Shown one piece after another: positions 26,228-33,985 of a stretch of DNA of 42,535 bases. Positions within the stretch are counted from its first letter, which is position 1, and each line of letters opens with the position of its first letter. Origin of the DNA: Bacteroidota bacterium (GTDB lineage: Bacteria; Bacteroidota; Bacteroidia; Bacteroidales; FEN-979). The stretch is taken from assembly GCA_026391715.1 (NCBI GenBank), contig JAPLDO010000232.1, positions 1 through 42,535 of the forward strand, read 5' to 3'. Both the position numbers and the translations under genes were made by a program. A model generated the notes under the pieces. The model was not told where the DNA came from, made no database searches, and was given only the letters and a program-made list of their open reading frames with translations.

Positions 26228-26929
26228 ATGATTTCAAATTGTGAAAATCCAGACAGACACTGCATTGGGTGTGATTTTAAATCACCGTTGTTCTGCTTCC
26301 TGACCGATGAAGAACTTACTCTGATAGACAACATCAAGCTTACGGTGGTGTTCAGAAAAGGTGAAACGATCAGAAAGCAGGGTACCTTCATGTCGCATGT
26401 AATTTCGGTGAACAAAGGACTTGCCAAGTTATATCTCGAAGGCATTGATCAGCGGAACGCCATTCTCAGGATTGTAAAGCCCACAAACTTCATCGGAGGT
26501 CCGGGCATTTACTTTGACCAGCGTCACCATTTTACGGTGACTGCCTTGATTGATACGACAGTTTGTTTTATTGATGTGGCGGTTTTCAGAGATATCATAG
26601 ACCAGAACAAGGCTTTTGCTCATGAGTTCATGAAAGATTTCAGCCGGAATGTATTATCGGTGCATAACAGGCTGATTTATCTGACCCAGAAGCAGATGGC
26701 AGGGCGAATGGCGGATACTTTGATTTACCTGTTCGATGAAATATTCGAAGCTACTCGTTTTCCTATGTATTTTTCACGGCAGGATTTAGCGGAACTTTCA
26801 GGAATGACTAAGGATAGCGCGGTTAAAATTCTAAGGGAATTTCAACTGGAAGGCATTATTAACCTTACAGATCATGAAATGGAACTTAAGAATCAGGAAG
26901 CCCTGCATCGAATCAGCAAGACAGGGTGA
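26228..26929 (+). CDS. Crp/Fnr family regulator with FNR-like cysteines
   Basis: This 233-residue protein has a cyclic-nucleotide-binding-like beta-roll (about 25-125), a long dimerisation helix (about 130-160) and a C-terminal winged helix-turn-helix (SRQDLAELSGMTKDSAVKILREF, 183-205). Cysteines at 5, 12, 15 and 23, plus Cys113 in DTTVCFID, mirror the arrangement in FNR, where three N-terminal cysteines and one central cysteine hold an oxygen-sensitive 4Fe-4S cluster. It therefore may sense oxygen, nitric oxide or redox state. It is divergent from the giant PKD/GEVED gene and may control it. It converges with the M3 peptidase gene 21 bases away. Confidence 0.85.
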   Translation: MISNCENPDRHCIGCDFKSPLFCFLTDEELTLIDNIKLTVVFRKGETIRKQGTFMSHVISVNKGLAKLYLEGIDQRNAILRIVKPTNFIGGPGIYFDQRHHFTVTALIDTTVCFIDVAVFRDIIDQNKAFAHEFMKDFSRNVLSVHNRLIYLTQKQMAGRMADTLIYLFDEIFEATRFPMYFSRQDLAELSGMTKDSAVKILREFQLEGIINLTDHEMELKNQEALHRISKTG

Positions 26930-26950
26930 AGAATGGCGGCAGGATATAGA

Positions 26951-29110
26951 CTATTTTAATCCGCGATTCTGAAGCAAAGGTTCAATACCCGGTTCCCGCC
27001 CTCTGAAATCAATATACATCTTCATGGCGTCTTTTGAGCCACCACGTTCAAGGATATCCTTCCGGAATTTGGCAGCCACCTCTCGGTTATAAATATCGCC
27101 GGTTTCTTTGAAAGCCTGAAAGGCGTCTGCATCAAGTACTTCAGCCCATATATAACTATAGTAACCGGCTGTATAACCGCCTGTCATTGAATGTTGAAAG
27201 TATGTTGAACGGTATCTTGGCGGAATCTGCGCAATAAGTCCGCGCTTTTTCATTGATTCTGACTCAAACTGCAAAATGTCAATCTTACCGGCTTCAGGCA
27301 AAATATGATAATCCATATCAAGAAAGCTCGCTGCAAGATATTCAGTGGTTTTAAACCCCTGCCCAAATTTTTGACTCCCGATGATTTTTTCAACCAATTC
27401 ACCAGGAATTTCAACGCCGGTTTGATAATGCTTTGCATACGCCTTCAGCGTCTGGGGTTCAAATGCCCAATGCTCCATAATCTGGGATGGAAGCTCAACA
27501 AAATCCCGCGGAACACTTGACAATCCTTTGTACTTTACGTTTTTCAACAATCCGGCAATGGCATGCCCGAATTCATGGAACAGGGTTTCAGTTTCATCAG
27601 CAGTGAGCAATGCAGGTTTATCTGCCGAGGGAGGTGAAAAGTTGCAAACGATAGTCATCACCGGCGCTACACGTTTGCCATCGCGATACGACTGCGACCT
27701 GTAACTTCCGCACCAGGCTCCTCCCCTCTTTTCCGGACGAGGATGAAAATCGAGATAAAGAACGCCGAGATGACTGCCATCTGCATCCTTACATTCAAAT
27801 AATTTCACTCCATCATAATAAGTTGGAGCATCCTTGACTTCAGAAAAAGTAATTCCATACAATTTATTGGCGACAAAGAATGCGCCATCGCGAACGTTTT
27901 CCAATTTGAAATACGGTTTCAGTGATTCTTCATCAAGTTGAAAACGTTGATTCATAAGTTTTTCGTTGTAATAACGCCAGTCCCAGGCTTCGAGTCGACC
28001 CTTTTCAACATCCTTTATCATTACATGTTGCATTTCGACAGCCTCTTCATTAGCCCTCGAAATGGCAGGCAACCAAACCTGATCCAGAAGTTTGTAAACA
28101 TTATCGGGCGTTTTTGCCATCCTGTCATCCAAAATGAAAGAGGCAAAATTCTCAAATCCCATCAACCTTGCCTTTTCAGCGCGCAAGGCAACCAATTTTC
28201 CAATCAATGCTTTATTGTCGAACTCATTGTTGTTATTACAACGGTTAATGTAAGCGGTGAAAATCTTTTCGCGAAGCGACCGGTTATCAGCAAATTGAAG
28301 GAAGGGCATTATACTTGAATTTTGTAATCCAAAAATCCACTTTCCCTGTGAAGCGCCTGCTTCCGCAGTAACCGCCTGGGTAGCGCCAACGTCAGTATTC
28401 GCAGTTTTGGTATTTGCAGCTTCTCTATCTGCCGCTTCGGAAGCGGCAGCTACAGCGCTTTCTGGTAAACCTGCCAGATCTTCCTTATTAACAACAGTTA
28501 GCTTGAAATCATTGGTTTCAGCGAGCAGGTTCTGACCAAAATTGAGTTGCAGCATGTTGATTTCTTTATTTATTTCACGGAGCCTTGCCTGCGCTTTTGG
28601 ATCCAGATTTGCCCCTCCGCGAACAAACCCCTTGTATGTTTCTTCAACCAGGCGAAGCTGGTCGGGATTGAGTCGCAGCTTTTCCTTGTTTTTATATATG
28701 GTTTTAACTTTCTCAAACAAAGCCGGATTCAGGTTGATATCGTCAGAATGTTTAGTTACCAGCGGCGAAAGTTGCTTTGCAATTTCCTGCATCTCCTTGT
28801 TGGTATTGGCGGCGTTGAGTCCGTAAAATACTGAACTAACCTTCTCCAGTAAAGACCCGCTTTTATCAAGAGCGTATATGGTGTTTCCGAATGTCGGCGT
28901 TTCGGAATTCCTCACAATGACGTCAATTTCCTTATTGTGAACCTTCATGGCTTCTGTAAAAGCCGGCATATAATGTTCATTTCTGATTTGGCTGAAGGGA
29001 GGCGTTTGAAACGGAGTTTTCCAATCTTCAAAAAAAGGATTATCTTTCTGATTGTAACCACTAATGGTAAAAGCGCCAGTCATAAGTAAAAGAGCAAAAA
29101 GTTTACGCAT
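26951..29110 (-). CDS. dcp: M3 family metallopeptidase, peptidyl-dipeptidase Dcp-like
   Basis: This 719-residue zinc peptidase of family M3 probably removes C-terminal dipeptides from peptides. The catalytic HEFGH motif has zinc ligands His512 and His516 and the general base Glu513; Glu539 in DFVELPSQ is the likely third ligand. Downstream FQHSMTGGYTAGYYSYIWAEVLDADAF is the conserved substrate-binding block. A signal peptide (MRKLFALLLMTGAF) suggests export, unlike cytoplasmic E. coli Dcp. The start at 29110 is preferred; the longer frame to 29335 reads through the heptamer repeat and the end of RNase Z. An Ala/Thr-rich insertion (about 235-260) is unusual for the family. Confidence 0.88.
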   Translation of the reverse strand: MRKLFALLLMTGAFTISGYNQKDNPFFEDWKTPFQTPPFSQIRNEHYMPAFTEAMKVHNKEIDVIVRNSETPTFGNTIYALDKSGSLLEKVSSVFYGLNAANTNKEMQEIAKQLSPLVTKHSDDINLNPALFEKVKTIYKNKEKLRLNPDQLRLVEETYKGFVRGGANLDPKAQARLREINKEINMLQLNFGQNLLAETNDFKLTVVNKEDLAGLPESAVAAASEAADREAANTKTANTDVGATQAVTAEAGASQGKWIFGLQNSSIMPFLQFADNRSLREKIFTAYINRCNNNNEFDNKALIGKLVALRAEKARLMGFENFASFILDDRMAKTPDNVYKLLDQVWLPAISRANEEAVEMQHVMIKDVEKGRLEAWDWRYYNEKLMNQRFQLDEESLKPYFKLENVRDGAFFVANKLYGITFSEVKDAPTYYDGVKLFECKDADGSHLGVLYLDFHPRPEKRGGAWCGSYRSQSYRDGKRVAPVMTIVCNFSPPSADKPALLTADETETLFHEFGHAIAGLLKNVKYKGLSSVPRDFVELPSQIMEHWAFEPQTLKAYAKHYQTGVEIPGELVEKIIGSQKFGQGFKTTEYLAASFLDMDYHILPEAGKIDILQFESESMKKRGLIAQIPPRYRSTYFQHSMTGGYTAGYYSYIWAEVLDADAFQAFKETGDIYNREVAAKFRKDILERGGSKDAMKMYIDFRGREPGIEPLLQNRGLK

Positions 29111-29134
29111 AAAAATTAAGATTAAAAATTTCAA

Positions 29135-29142
29135 CAAAAATA
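29135..29142 (-). promoter_or_regulatory. Probable -7 box of the M3 peptidase gene
   Basis: The minus strand reads TATTTTTG, an exact TAnnTTTG box 24 bases before the ATG. The expected -33 position falls at the edge of the heptamer repeat tract and has no TTTG. Confidence 0.45.
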
Positions 29143-29159
29143 CAAAAACGAATCGATTT

Positions 29160-29218
29160 ACGAGGGACGAGGGACGAGGGACGAAGGACGAGGGACGAGG
29201 GACGAGGGACGAAGGACG
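29160..29218. repeat. Heptamer minisatellite (ACGAGGG)
   Basis: Eight full units of ACGAGGG/ACGAAGG and a partial unit run without interruption. The order is three GGG units and one AGG unit, repeated twice, so a 28-bp higher-order unit has also been duplicated. It lies between the end of RNase Z and the M3 peptidase promoter. Such tracts are prone to length change. Confidence 0.95.
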
Positions 29219-29225
29219 TGCATTG

Positions 29226-30014
29226 TTACATATTGAATTCCTTTCCTTCCTCCGCCAGAATTGTTTCCGGAAAAACAGCCATAGCTTCCTGAAGCAAAGG
29301 CTCCAGATCTTCGTATCGGGCAGAAAAATGTCCAACCATCAGTTTTTTAACGCCGGCTTTGGATGCAATTGTTGCAGCTTCAGCGGCAGTAGAGTGAAGT
29401 TTATCATTAGCCGCTTTTGCCAACGATTGCATGAAGGTAGCTTCATGATAAAGCAATGAAACACCGCTAATCCAGGGCGTCATTTGCTCAAAATATCCGG
29501 TATCGCTGCAATAGGCAAACGATCGCGGGTGTAAGATTTTCCGAGGAGGGTTTTTTTCCCTGAAAACAAAACCACACGTAGGAATGGTGTGTTTCAAAGG
29601 AAAGCTGTGGAGAGACAGTTTTGCATCATCAAACAGCAGGTTGTAATCTTCCATCATCAGAGAATGAAAATGAAGATGATAATTTAGGATTGTCATTGAT
29701 ACTTCCAGTTGAATCCGGATGATCTCCTGCAACATTGGCGGTCCATATACATGTAAATCTTCTTTTCGTCCAAGAAGGTGCATTGAATTGAGCAATCCGA
29801 TAAGTCCAAAGAAATGATCGCCGTGAAGGTGACTGATTAAAATGTGCCGGATACGCTGGAGCGAGATATGAAATTTCCGCAACTGAAACTGAGTTCCTTC
29901 ACCGCAATCAATTAAAAACAAGCGCTCATCTGCATTGAGCAAATGAGCGCTTAGGTTTCGGTTGTTGGCTGGGATTGCAGCATTACAACCCAGCACAGTA
30001 AACGAAAAGGTCAT
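29226..30014 (-). CDS. rnz: Ribonuclease Z, shorter than usual
   Basis: This metallo-beta-lactamase fold endonuclease trims the 3' end of tRNA precursors, a needed step here since both tRNA genes in the window lack CCA. The zinc motif is SHLHGDH (His62, His64, Asp66, His67), with His142, Asp171 and His229 completing the site. At 262 residues it is about 45 shorter than typical bacterial RNase Z. The segment normally found between the FREK...PR stretch (151-158) and PRSFAYCSDT is missing in frame (KNPPRKILHPRSFAYCSDT). All catalytic residues remain. It starts 3 bases after the rpsA stop and is probably co-transcribed with it. Confidence 0.9.
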   Translation of the reverse strand: MTFSFTVLGCNAAIPANNRNLSAHLLNADERLFLIDCGEGTQFQLRKFHISLQRIRHILISHLHGDHFFGLIGLLNSMHLLGRKEDLHVYGPPMLQEIIRIQLEVSMTILNYHLHFHSLMMEDYNLLFDDAKLSLHSFPLKHTIPTCGFVFREKNPPRKILHPRSFAYCSDTGYFEQMTPWISGVSLLYHEATFMQSLAKAANDKLHSTAAEAATIASKAGVKKLMVGHFSARYEDLEPLLQEAMAVFPETILAEEGKEFNM

Positions 30015-30017
30015 GTA

Positions 30018-32165
30018 TTATTCCGGCTTCGATTCTTCGGTTTCCGATTCGGTTTCGGTTTCCGGTTCGGCTTCAACTTCGGCTTCGGCTTCGAACTGTG
30101 CTTCAAAAGCGGCTGTTTTTGTATCGCGCGCCAGATTTTCAGCTTTCACCATATCAGCTTTCAGGTTTGCAAGGGCGTCAATATCGCCAAGGGTTGTTTT
30201 CTCGAGGTTATCCTTGAGTTTTTTCACCGCTTTCTTTGTATCGCTTTCCTTTTTCAAGCCAGATTTAACCTCTTTGCTCTTTTCAGCATTGGCTGCATCC
30301 TGATGAATCTTACTGTGCGAAAGAATGATTTTTTTGTTTTCCTTTGAAAACTCAATAACCTTGAAGTCCATTGCTTCTTCTTCCTTCGCCATTGAATTGT
30401 CTTCTCTCGAAAGATGACGAAGCGGCGCAAATCCTTCAACGCCATAAGGAAGCGCAATTATCGCGCCTTTATCAGTTAAACTTACTATTGTTCCCAGATG
30501 AACTGAACCAATAGCAAACAAGTTTTCAAAAACATCCCAGGGATTTTCTTCGAGCTGCTTGTGACCAAGGCTGAGGCGACGGTTTTCAACGTCAACGTCG
30601 AGCACCATTACTTCAATTACCTCGCCGATTTTGGTAAATTCGGCAGGATGTTTGATTTTTTTAGACCAACTGAGGTCGGAGATGTGAATTAGACCATCAA
30701 CACCTTCTTCGAGTTCTACAAAAATACCGAAATTGGTGAAGTTCCTGACGGTTGCAGAATGTTTCGATTTGAGAAGATATTTTTCCCTGATGTTTGTCCA
30801 TGGATCTGGAATAAGTTGCTTAATACCCATTGACATTTTCCGCTCTTCGCGATCGAGTGTGAGAATAACGGCTTCAACTTCCTGACCAACCTTGAGAAAA
30901 TCATGAGCAGTACGCAGGTGTTGCGACCATGACATTTCAGAAACGTGGATCAAACCTTCAACTCCGGTGGTAATTTCAACGAAAGCGCCGTAGTCGGCAA
31001 TAACGACAACTTTACCTTTTACCTTATCGCCAATCTTCATATCCTGATCCAGTGAATCCCATGGATGAGGTGTAAGTTGCTTGAGACCGAGGGCAATACG
31101 TTTTTTATTTTCATCGAAATCGAGGATAACCACCTTGATTTTCTGATCAAGTTTAACAATCTCTTCAGGATGGTTGATGCGTCCCCAGCTCAAATCGGTA
31201 ATATGGATTAATCCGTCAACGCCGCCGAGGTCAACAAATACGCCATAGCTGGTGATGTTTTTTACGGTGCCTTCAAGAATCTGTCCCTTTTCAAGTTTTT
31301 TGATGATCTCAGCTTTCTGGGCTTCGAGTTCATCTTCGATAAGCGCTTTGTGCGATACAACCACGTTTTTGTACTCATGATTGATTTTCACAACTTTGAA
31401 TTCCATCACTTTGTCAACAAATACATCATAATCGCGGATTGGTTTAACATCAATTTGCGAACCCGGAAGGAATGCCTCGATACCAAAGATATCTACAATC
31501 AGTCCGCCCTTGGTGCGCGATTTCACATAACCCTTTATAATTTCCTGCTTTTCAAAAGCGTCATTGATGCGTTCCCATGATTTGAGGATGCGCGCCTTTT
31601 TATGCGAAAGCAATAACTGACCTGTAATATCTTCCTGATTTTCAATGTAAACTTCAACTTTATCACCGATTTTCAGTTCAGGATTGTAGCGAAATTCATT
31701 CATCTGGATTACGCCATCGCTTTTGAAGCCGATGTTAACAATCACTTCGCGGTTTGTCATGGTAACCACAATCCCTTCAATTACTTCGTGATCCTGGATT
31801 GCGCGGAGGGTTTGGTCGTAAGCGTCTTCCAGTTTTTTCCGCTCGTCGTTAGAGTAGATTTCGTGTTTTTTTCCGATGGCGTCCCAGTCAAAATCGGCGG
31901 GAGCAACCATAGGTTTGGGAGCCGGGCGGCTCTTCTTCACAGGAGGTTCTTCAACAAATATCGCTGCAACGGGTTCTGGCGTTACCTCTTCGGCAACTAA
32001 AACTACAGGAGCTTCTTCGGCGACAAAAACTACCGGTTCGGCAACAATTTCTTCTTCAATTTTCACATCTTCGGCAACAGGCGCTGCTTCTTCGGCGTTT
32101 TCAATTTTTTCATCAATTGGATCAGTTGGCTGGTCCATGTAATCATTAATTTCTTCTGGATTCAT
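30018..32165 (-). CDS. rpsA: 30S ribosomal protein S1
   Basis: This 715-residue protein has six S1 (OB-fold) RNA-binding domains from about residue 120 to 635; domains 3-5 are most canonical (GVFVDLGGVDGLIHITDLSW; GAFVEITTGVEGLIHVSEMSW; GIFVELEEGVDGLIHISDLSW). A long acidic, proline-rich N-terminal extension (about 1-110) and a Glu-rich C-terminal tail are added, making it longer than the roughly 600-residue S1 of many Bacteroidota. S1 brings mRNA to the small subunit, which matters where Shine-Dalgarno sites are rare. The ATG at 32165 is preferred to an in-frame TTG at 32198. The promoter at 32276 gives a leader of about 100 bases. Confidence 0.93.
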   Translation of the reverse strand: MNPEEINDYMDQPTDPIDEKIENAEEAAPVAEDVKIEEEIVAEPVVFVAEEAPVVLVAEEVTPEPVAAIFVEEPPVKKSRPAPKPMVAPADFDWDAIGKKHEIYSNDERKKLEDAYDQTLRAIQDHEVIEGIVVTMTNREVIVNIGFKSDGVIQMNEFRYNPELKIGDKVEVYIENQEDITGQLLLSHKKARILKSWERINDAFEKQEIIKGYVKSRTKGGLIVDIFGIEAFLPGSQIDVKPIRDYDVFVDKVMEFKVVKINHEYKNVVVSHKALIEDELEAQKAEIIKKLEKGQILEGTVKNITSYGVFVDLGGVDGLIHITDLSWGRINHPEEIVKLDQKIKVVILDFDENKKRIALGLKQLTPHPWDSLDQDMKIGDKVKGKVVVIADYGAFVEITTGVEGLIHVSEMSWSQHLRTAHDFLKVGQEVEAVILTLDREERKMSMGIKQLIPDPWTNIREKYLLKSKHSATVRNFTNFGIFVELEEGVDGLIHISDLSWSKKIKHPAEFTKIGEVIEVMVLDVDVENRRLSLGHKQLEENPWDVFENLFAIGSVHLGTIVSLTDKGAIIALPYGVEGFAPLRHLSREDNSMAKEEEAMDFKVIEFSKENKKIILSHSKIHQDAANAEKSKEVKSGLKKESDTKKAVKKLKDNLEKTTLGDIDALANLKADMVKAENLARDTKTAAFEAQFEAEAEVEAEPETETESETEESKPE

Positions 32166-32222
32166 TAAATTTGTTTTGTGGCGGCGGTATTTTGCCAACC
32201 GGGTTCGACATTCTGTTTATTT

Positions 32223-33914
32223 TCAGGAACTCAAATAAAGAACGGAATCCATTTTTCTCCTGTCAAAATGGGGTGCAAAAGTAGGCATAAGTATTTGATT
32301 TACCAAAGAAAAACGAATCAAATGCGCCATCCTGAATAACTTCGCCGGGATAAACTTAAAATGCAGCCCTTCGCGGCTGAGGCTTACTTTTATTTCATCT
32401 TTTAAAACAGAGGTAACAGAAACGATAGGACCAAAAGCAACATCGTCGAAATAATAAGTTTTGGTTCCGGCGATAGCGCCTGCTGTTCCGAAATTGAAGA
32501 ATACCGATAACTTTTTATAGATATACCCGAAATTTATGGCAGCGGTTCCGGGCGCCTCGTGTGAAAAATCGAACTCAAGGAATTCCCATGCGTTAGCCCC
32601 TAATGTCACCTTTTCTGTTTCAACGCTTTTGGTTGGATCGTTAGGATCTTCAACCTTCACGCGTACCGGGATTCCGGCGTCGGGCGAATAAACCCTCATG
32701 TTCATTTTGGTTGAACCCGGAGCAAACGGGATAGCCGTTGCGAAACCAACAGTTCCTCCAATGGTAGTTCCCGCCCATGTTTCGGCGGTATTTGTTTTGA
32801 TGATTTTGCAAACCATGTTTGTAGGATTCACAGGATCATTTTGAATATTGCTAACGTTACCGCCAAAATCAACAAGTTCATATTTTACATTGCCATTGTC
32901 GAATGTTACCGGGAGATCAACTGGTATCAAAATTGGCGCAGTGCATGTTGTGCATGTTGCCCAGGTGAAACAGATGGTTGTATCTGAACTGCCCAGCGTC
33001 AAAACCCTGTTGGTGTTGGTTGCATTTCCATTGGTACAAGGCCATGCAGGATTTAATGCCTCTTTTATCGGAGTGTTGCCATTCACATAAAGAAACTCGT
33101 AATTGGAGTTAGCGGCTAAGGTAAAAGTAGTAGCGTAAAAACCGGTTCCGGCAGGAGTCATAACATTGCCGGGCCAATTGATCCAATTGCTCCAACTGCC
33201 AAATACATAAACAGGTAATGAATCGGGAGTTTTCACCTGAAATGTAACATTAATGAGAGTTGGAGCTATTCCTCCAAAAGCCACATCGTCCCAGAAATAT
33301 GTTTTATTTCCGGCGGTGGCGCCTGTAACTCCAAAATTGAAGAATACCGAAAGCTTTTTGTAATTGTAGGTGTAATTAATTACCGGGGTTCCAGGCGACT
33401 GGTTTGCAAAATTGAACACAAGCGTTTCCCAGGCATTTACGGTTGTTGTTAATGCCTCTGTTTCCACGCTCTTTGAGCCGTCAATTGGATCTTCAACCTT
33501 CATGCGGATTGGTATTCCCGCATCAGTTGAATATACTCTCATGCTCATGGTGGTAAAGCCGGGAGCAAATGGCACTGCCGTTGCAAAGCCGCCGGTTGAT
33601 CCTCCGAGAGTTGTTCCTGCCCATGATACTGCCGTGTTTGTTTTGATGGTTTTGCATACCTTGTTTGTGGGAACAACAGGATCGTTTTCAATATTGCTTG
33701 CGTTACCGCCAAAATCAACCAGGTCATAGTTCACGGTTGCGTCGTCGAATGTAACCGGAAGATTCAACGGCGTTAGCGGAGCTTTTGGCGCTGAATTACT
33801 GACAAGTCGCGATTGTGCCGTTAAGCCTCCCGATACCAGTAATAAAAGCAGAATTATCAGATAAGAAATTTTATTGATGGCTGGATATACGCCAGGGTTT
33901 AAGATTTTTTTCAT
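32223..33914 (-). CDS. Secreted protein with two carbohydrate-binding-like modules, 3' end aberrant
   Basis: This 563-residue protein has a signal peptide (cut near LTAQ). It is a shorter paralogue of the neighbour at 33986. Two modules of the LPVTFD...VDFGGN...SWAGTTxGG...MRVYSxDAGIP...WDDVAFG type lie at about 50-215 and 335-500. A CBM20/AMPK-like beta domain sits between them (VYVFGSWSNWINWPGN; about 218-325). This module family is common in Bacteroidota proteins linked to glucan breakdown and is likely a galactose-binding-like fold. The last 60 residues do not look like a T9SS domain, and the frame runs straight through the rpsA promoter. The natural 3' end was probably lost. Confidence 0.75.
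   Translation of the reverse strand: MKKILNPGVYPAINKISYLIILLLLLVSGGLTAQSRLVSNSAPKAPLTPLNLPVTFDDATVNYDLVDFGGNASNIENDPVVPTNKVCKTIKTNTAVSWAGTTLGGSTGGFATAVPFAPGFTTMSMRVYSTDAGIPIRMKVEDPIDGSKSVETEALTTTVNAWETLVFNFANQSPGTPVINYTYNYKKLSVFFNFGVTGATAGNKTYFWDDVAFGGIAPTLINVTFQVKTPDSLPVYVFGSWSNWINWPGNVMTPAGTGFYATTFTLAANSNYEFLYVNGNTPIKEALNPAWPCTNGNATNTNRVLTLGSSDTTICFTWATCTTCTAPILIPVDLPVTFDNGNVKYELVDFGGNVSNIQNDPVNPTNMVCKIIKTNTAETWAGTTIGGTVGFATAIPFAPGSTKMNMRVYSPDAGIPVRVKVEDPNDPTKSVETEKVTLGANAWEFLEFDFSHEAPGTAAINFGYIYKKLSVFFNFGTAGAIAGTKTYYFDDVAFGPIVSVTSVLKDEIKVSLSREGLHFKFIPAKLFRMAHLIRFSLVNQILMPTFAPHFDRRKMDSVLYLSS
32276..32307 (-). promoter_or_regulatory. Promoter of rpsA-rnz
   Basis: On the minus strand TTTG (32307-32304), a 20-bp spacer and TACTTTTG (32283-32276) match the Bacteroidota consensus exactly. 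TTTGCACCCC is the familiar form of this promoter. It lies inside the reading frame of the upstream module protein. Confidence 0.8.
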
Positions 33915-33985
33915 TGTTTATTTTTTAAGATTAAGATTGTTTAATTGCTGTGGTTTGTACCTGATTTGTAGCGAAGCCTTCATTG

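Noticed and set aside
29111-29335. N-terminal extension of the M3 peptidase with repeated RPSSLVP
   Set aside because: It is translation of the heptamer repeat and the end of RNase Z; a clear signal peptide begins at the ATG at 29110.
30018-30110. Hexamer-like repeats at the end of rpsA as a separate repeat element
   Set aside because: They are in frame and encode the Glu/Ala/Thr-rich acidic tail of S1, a low-complexity coding region.
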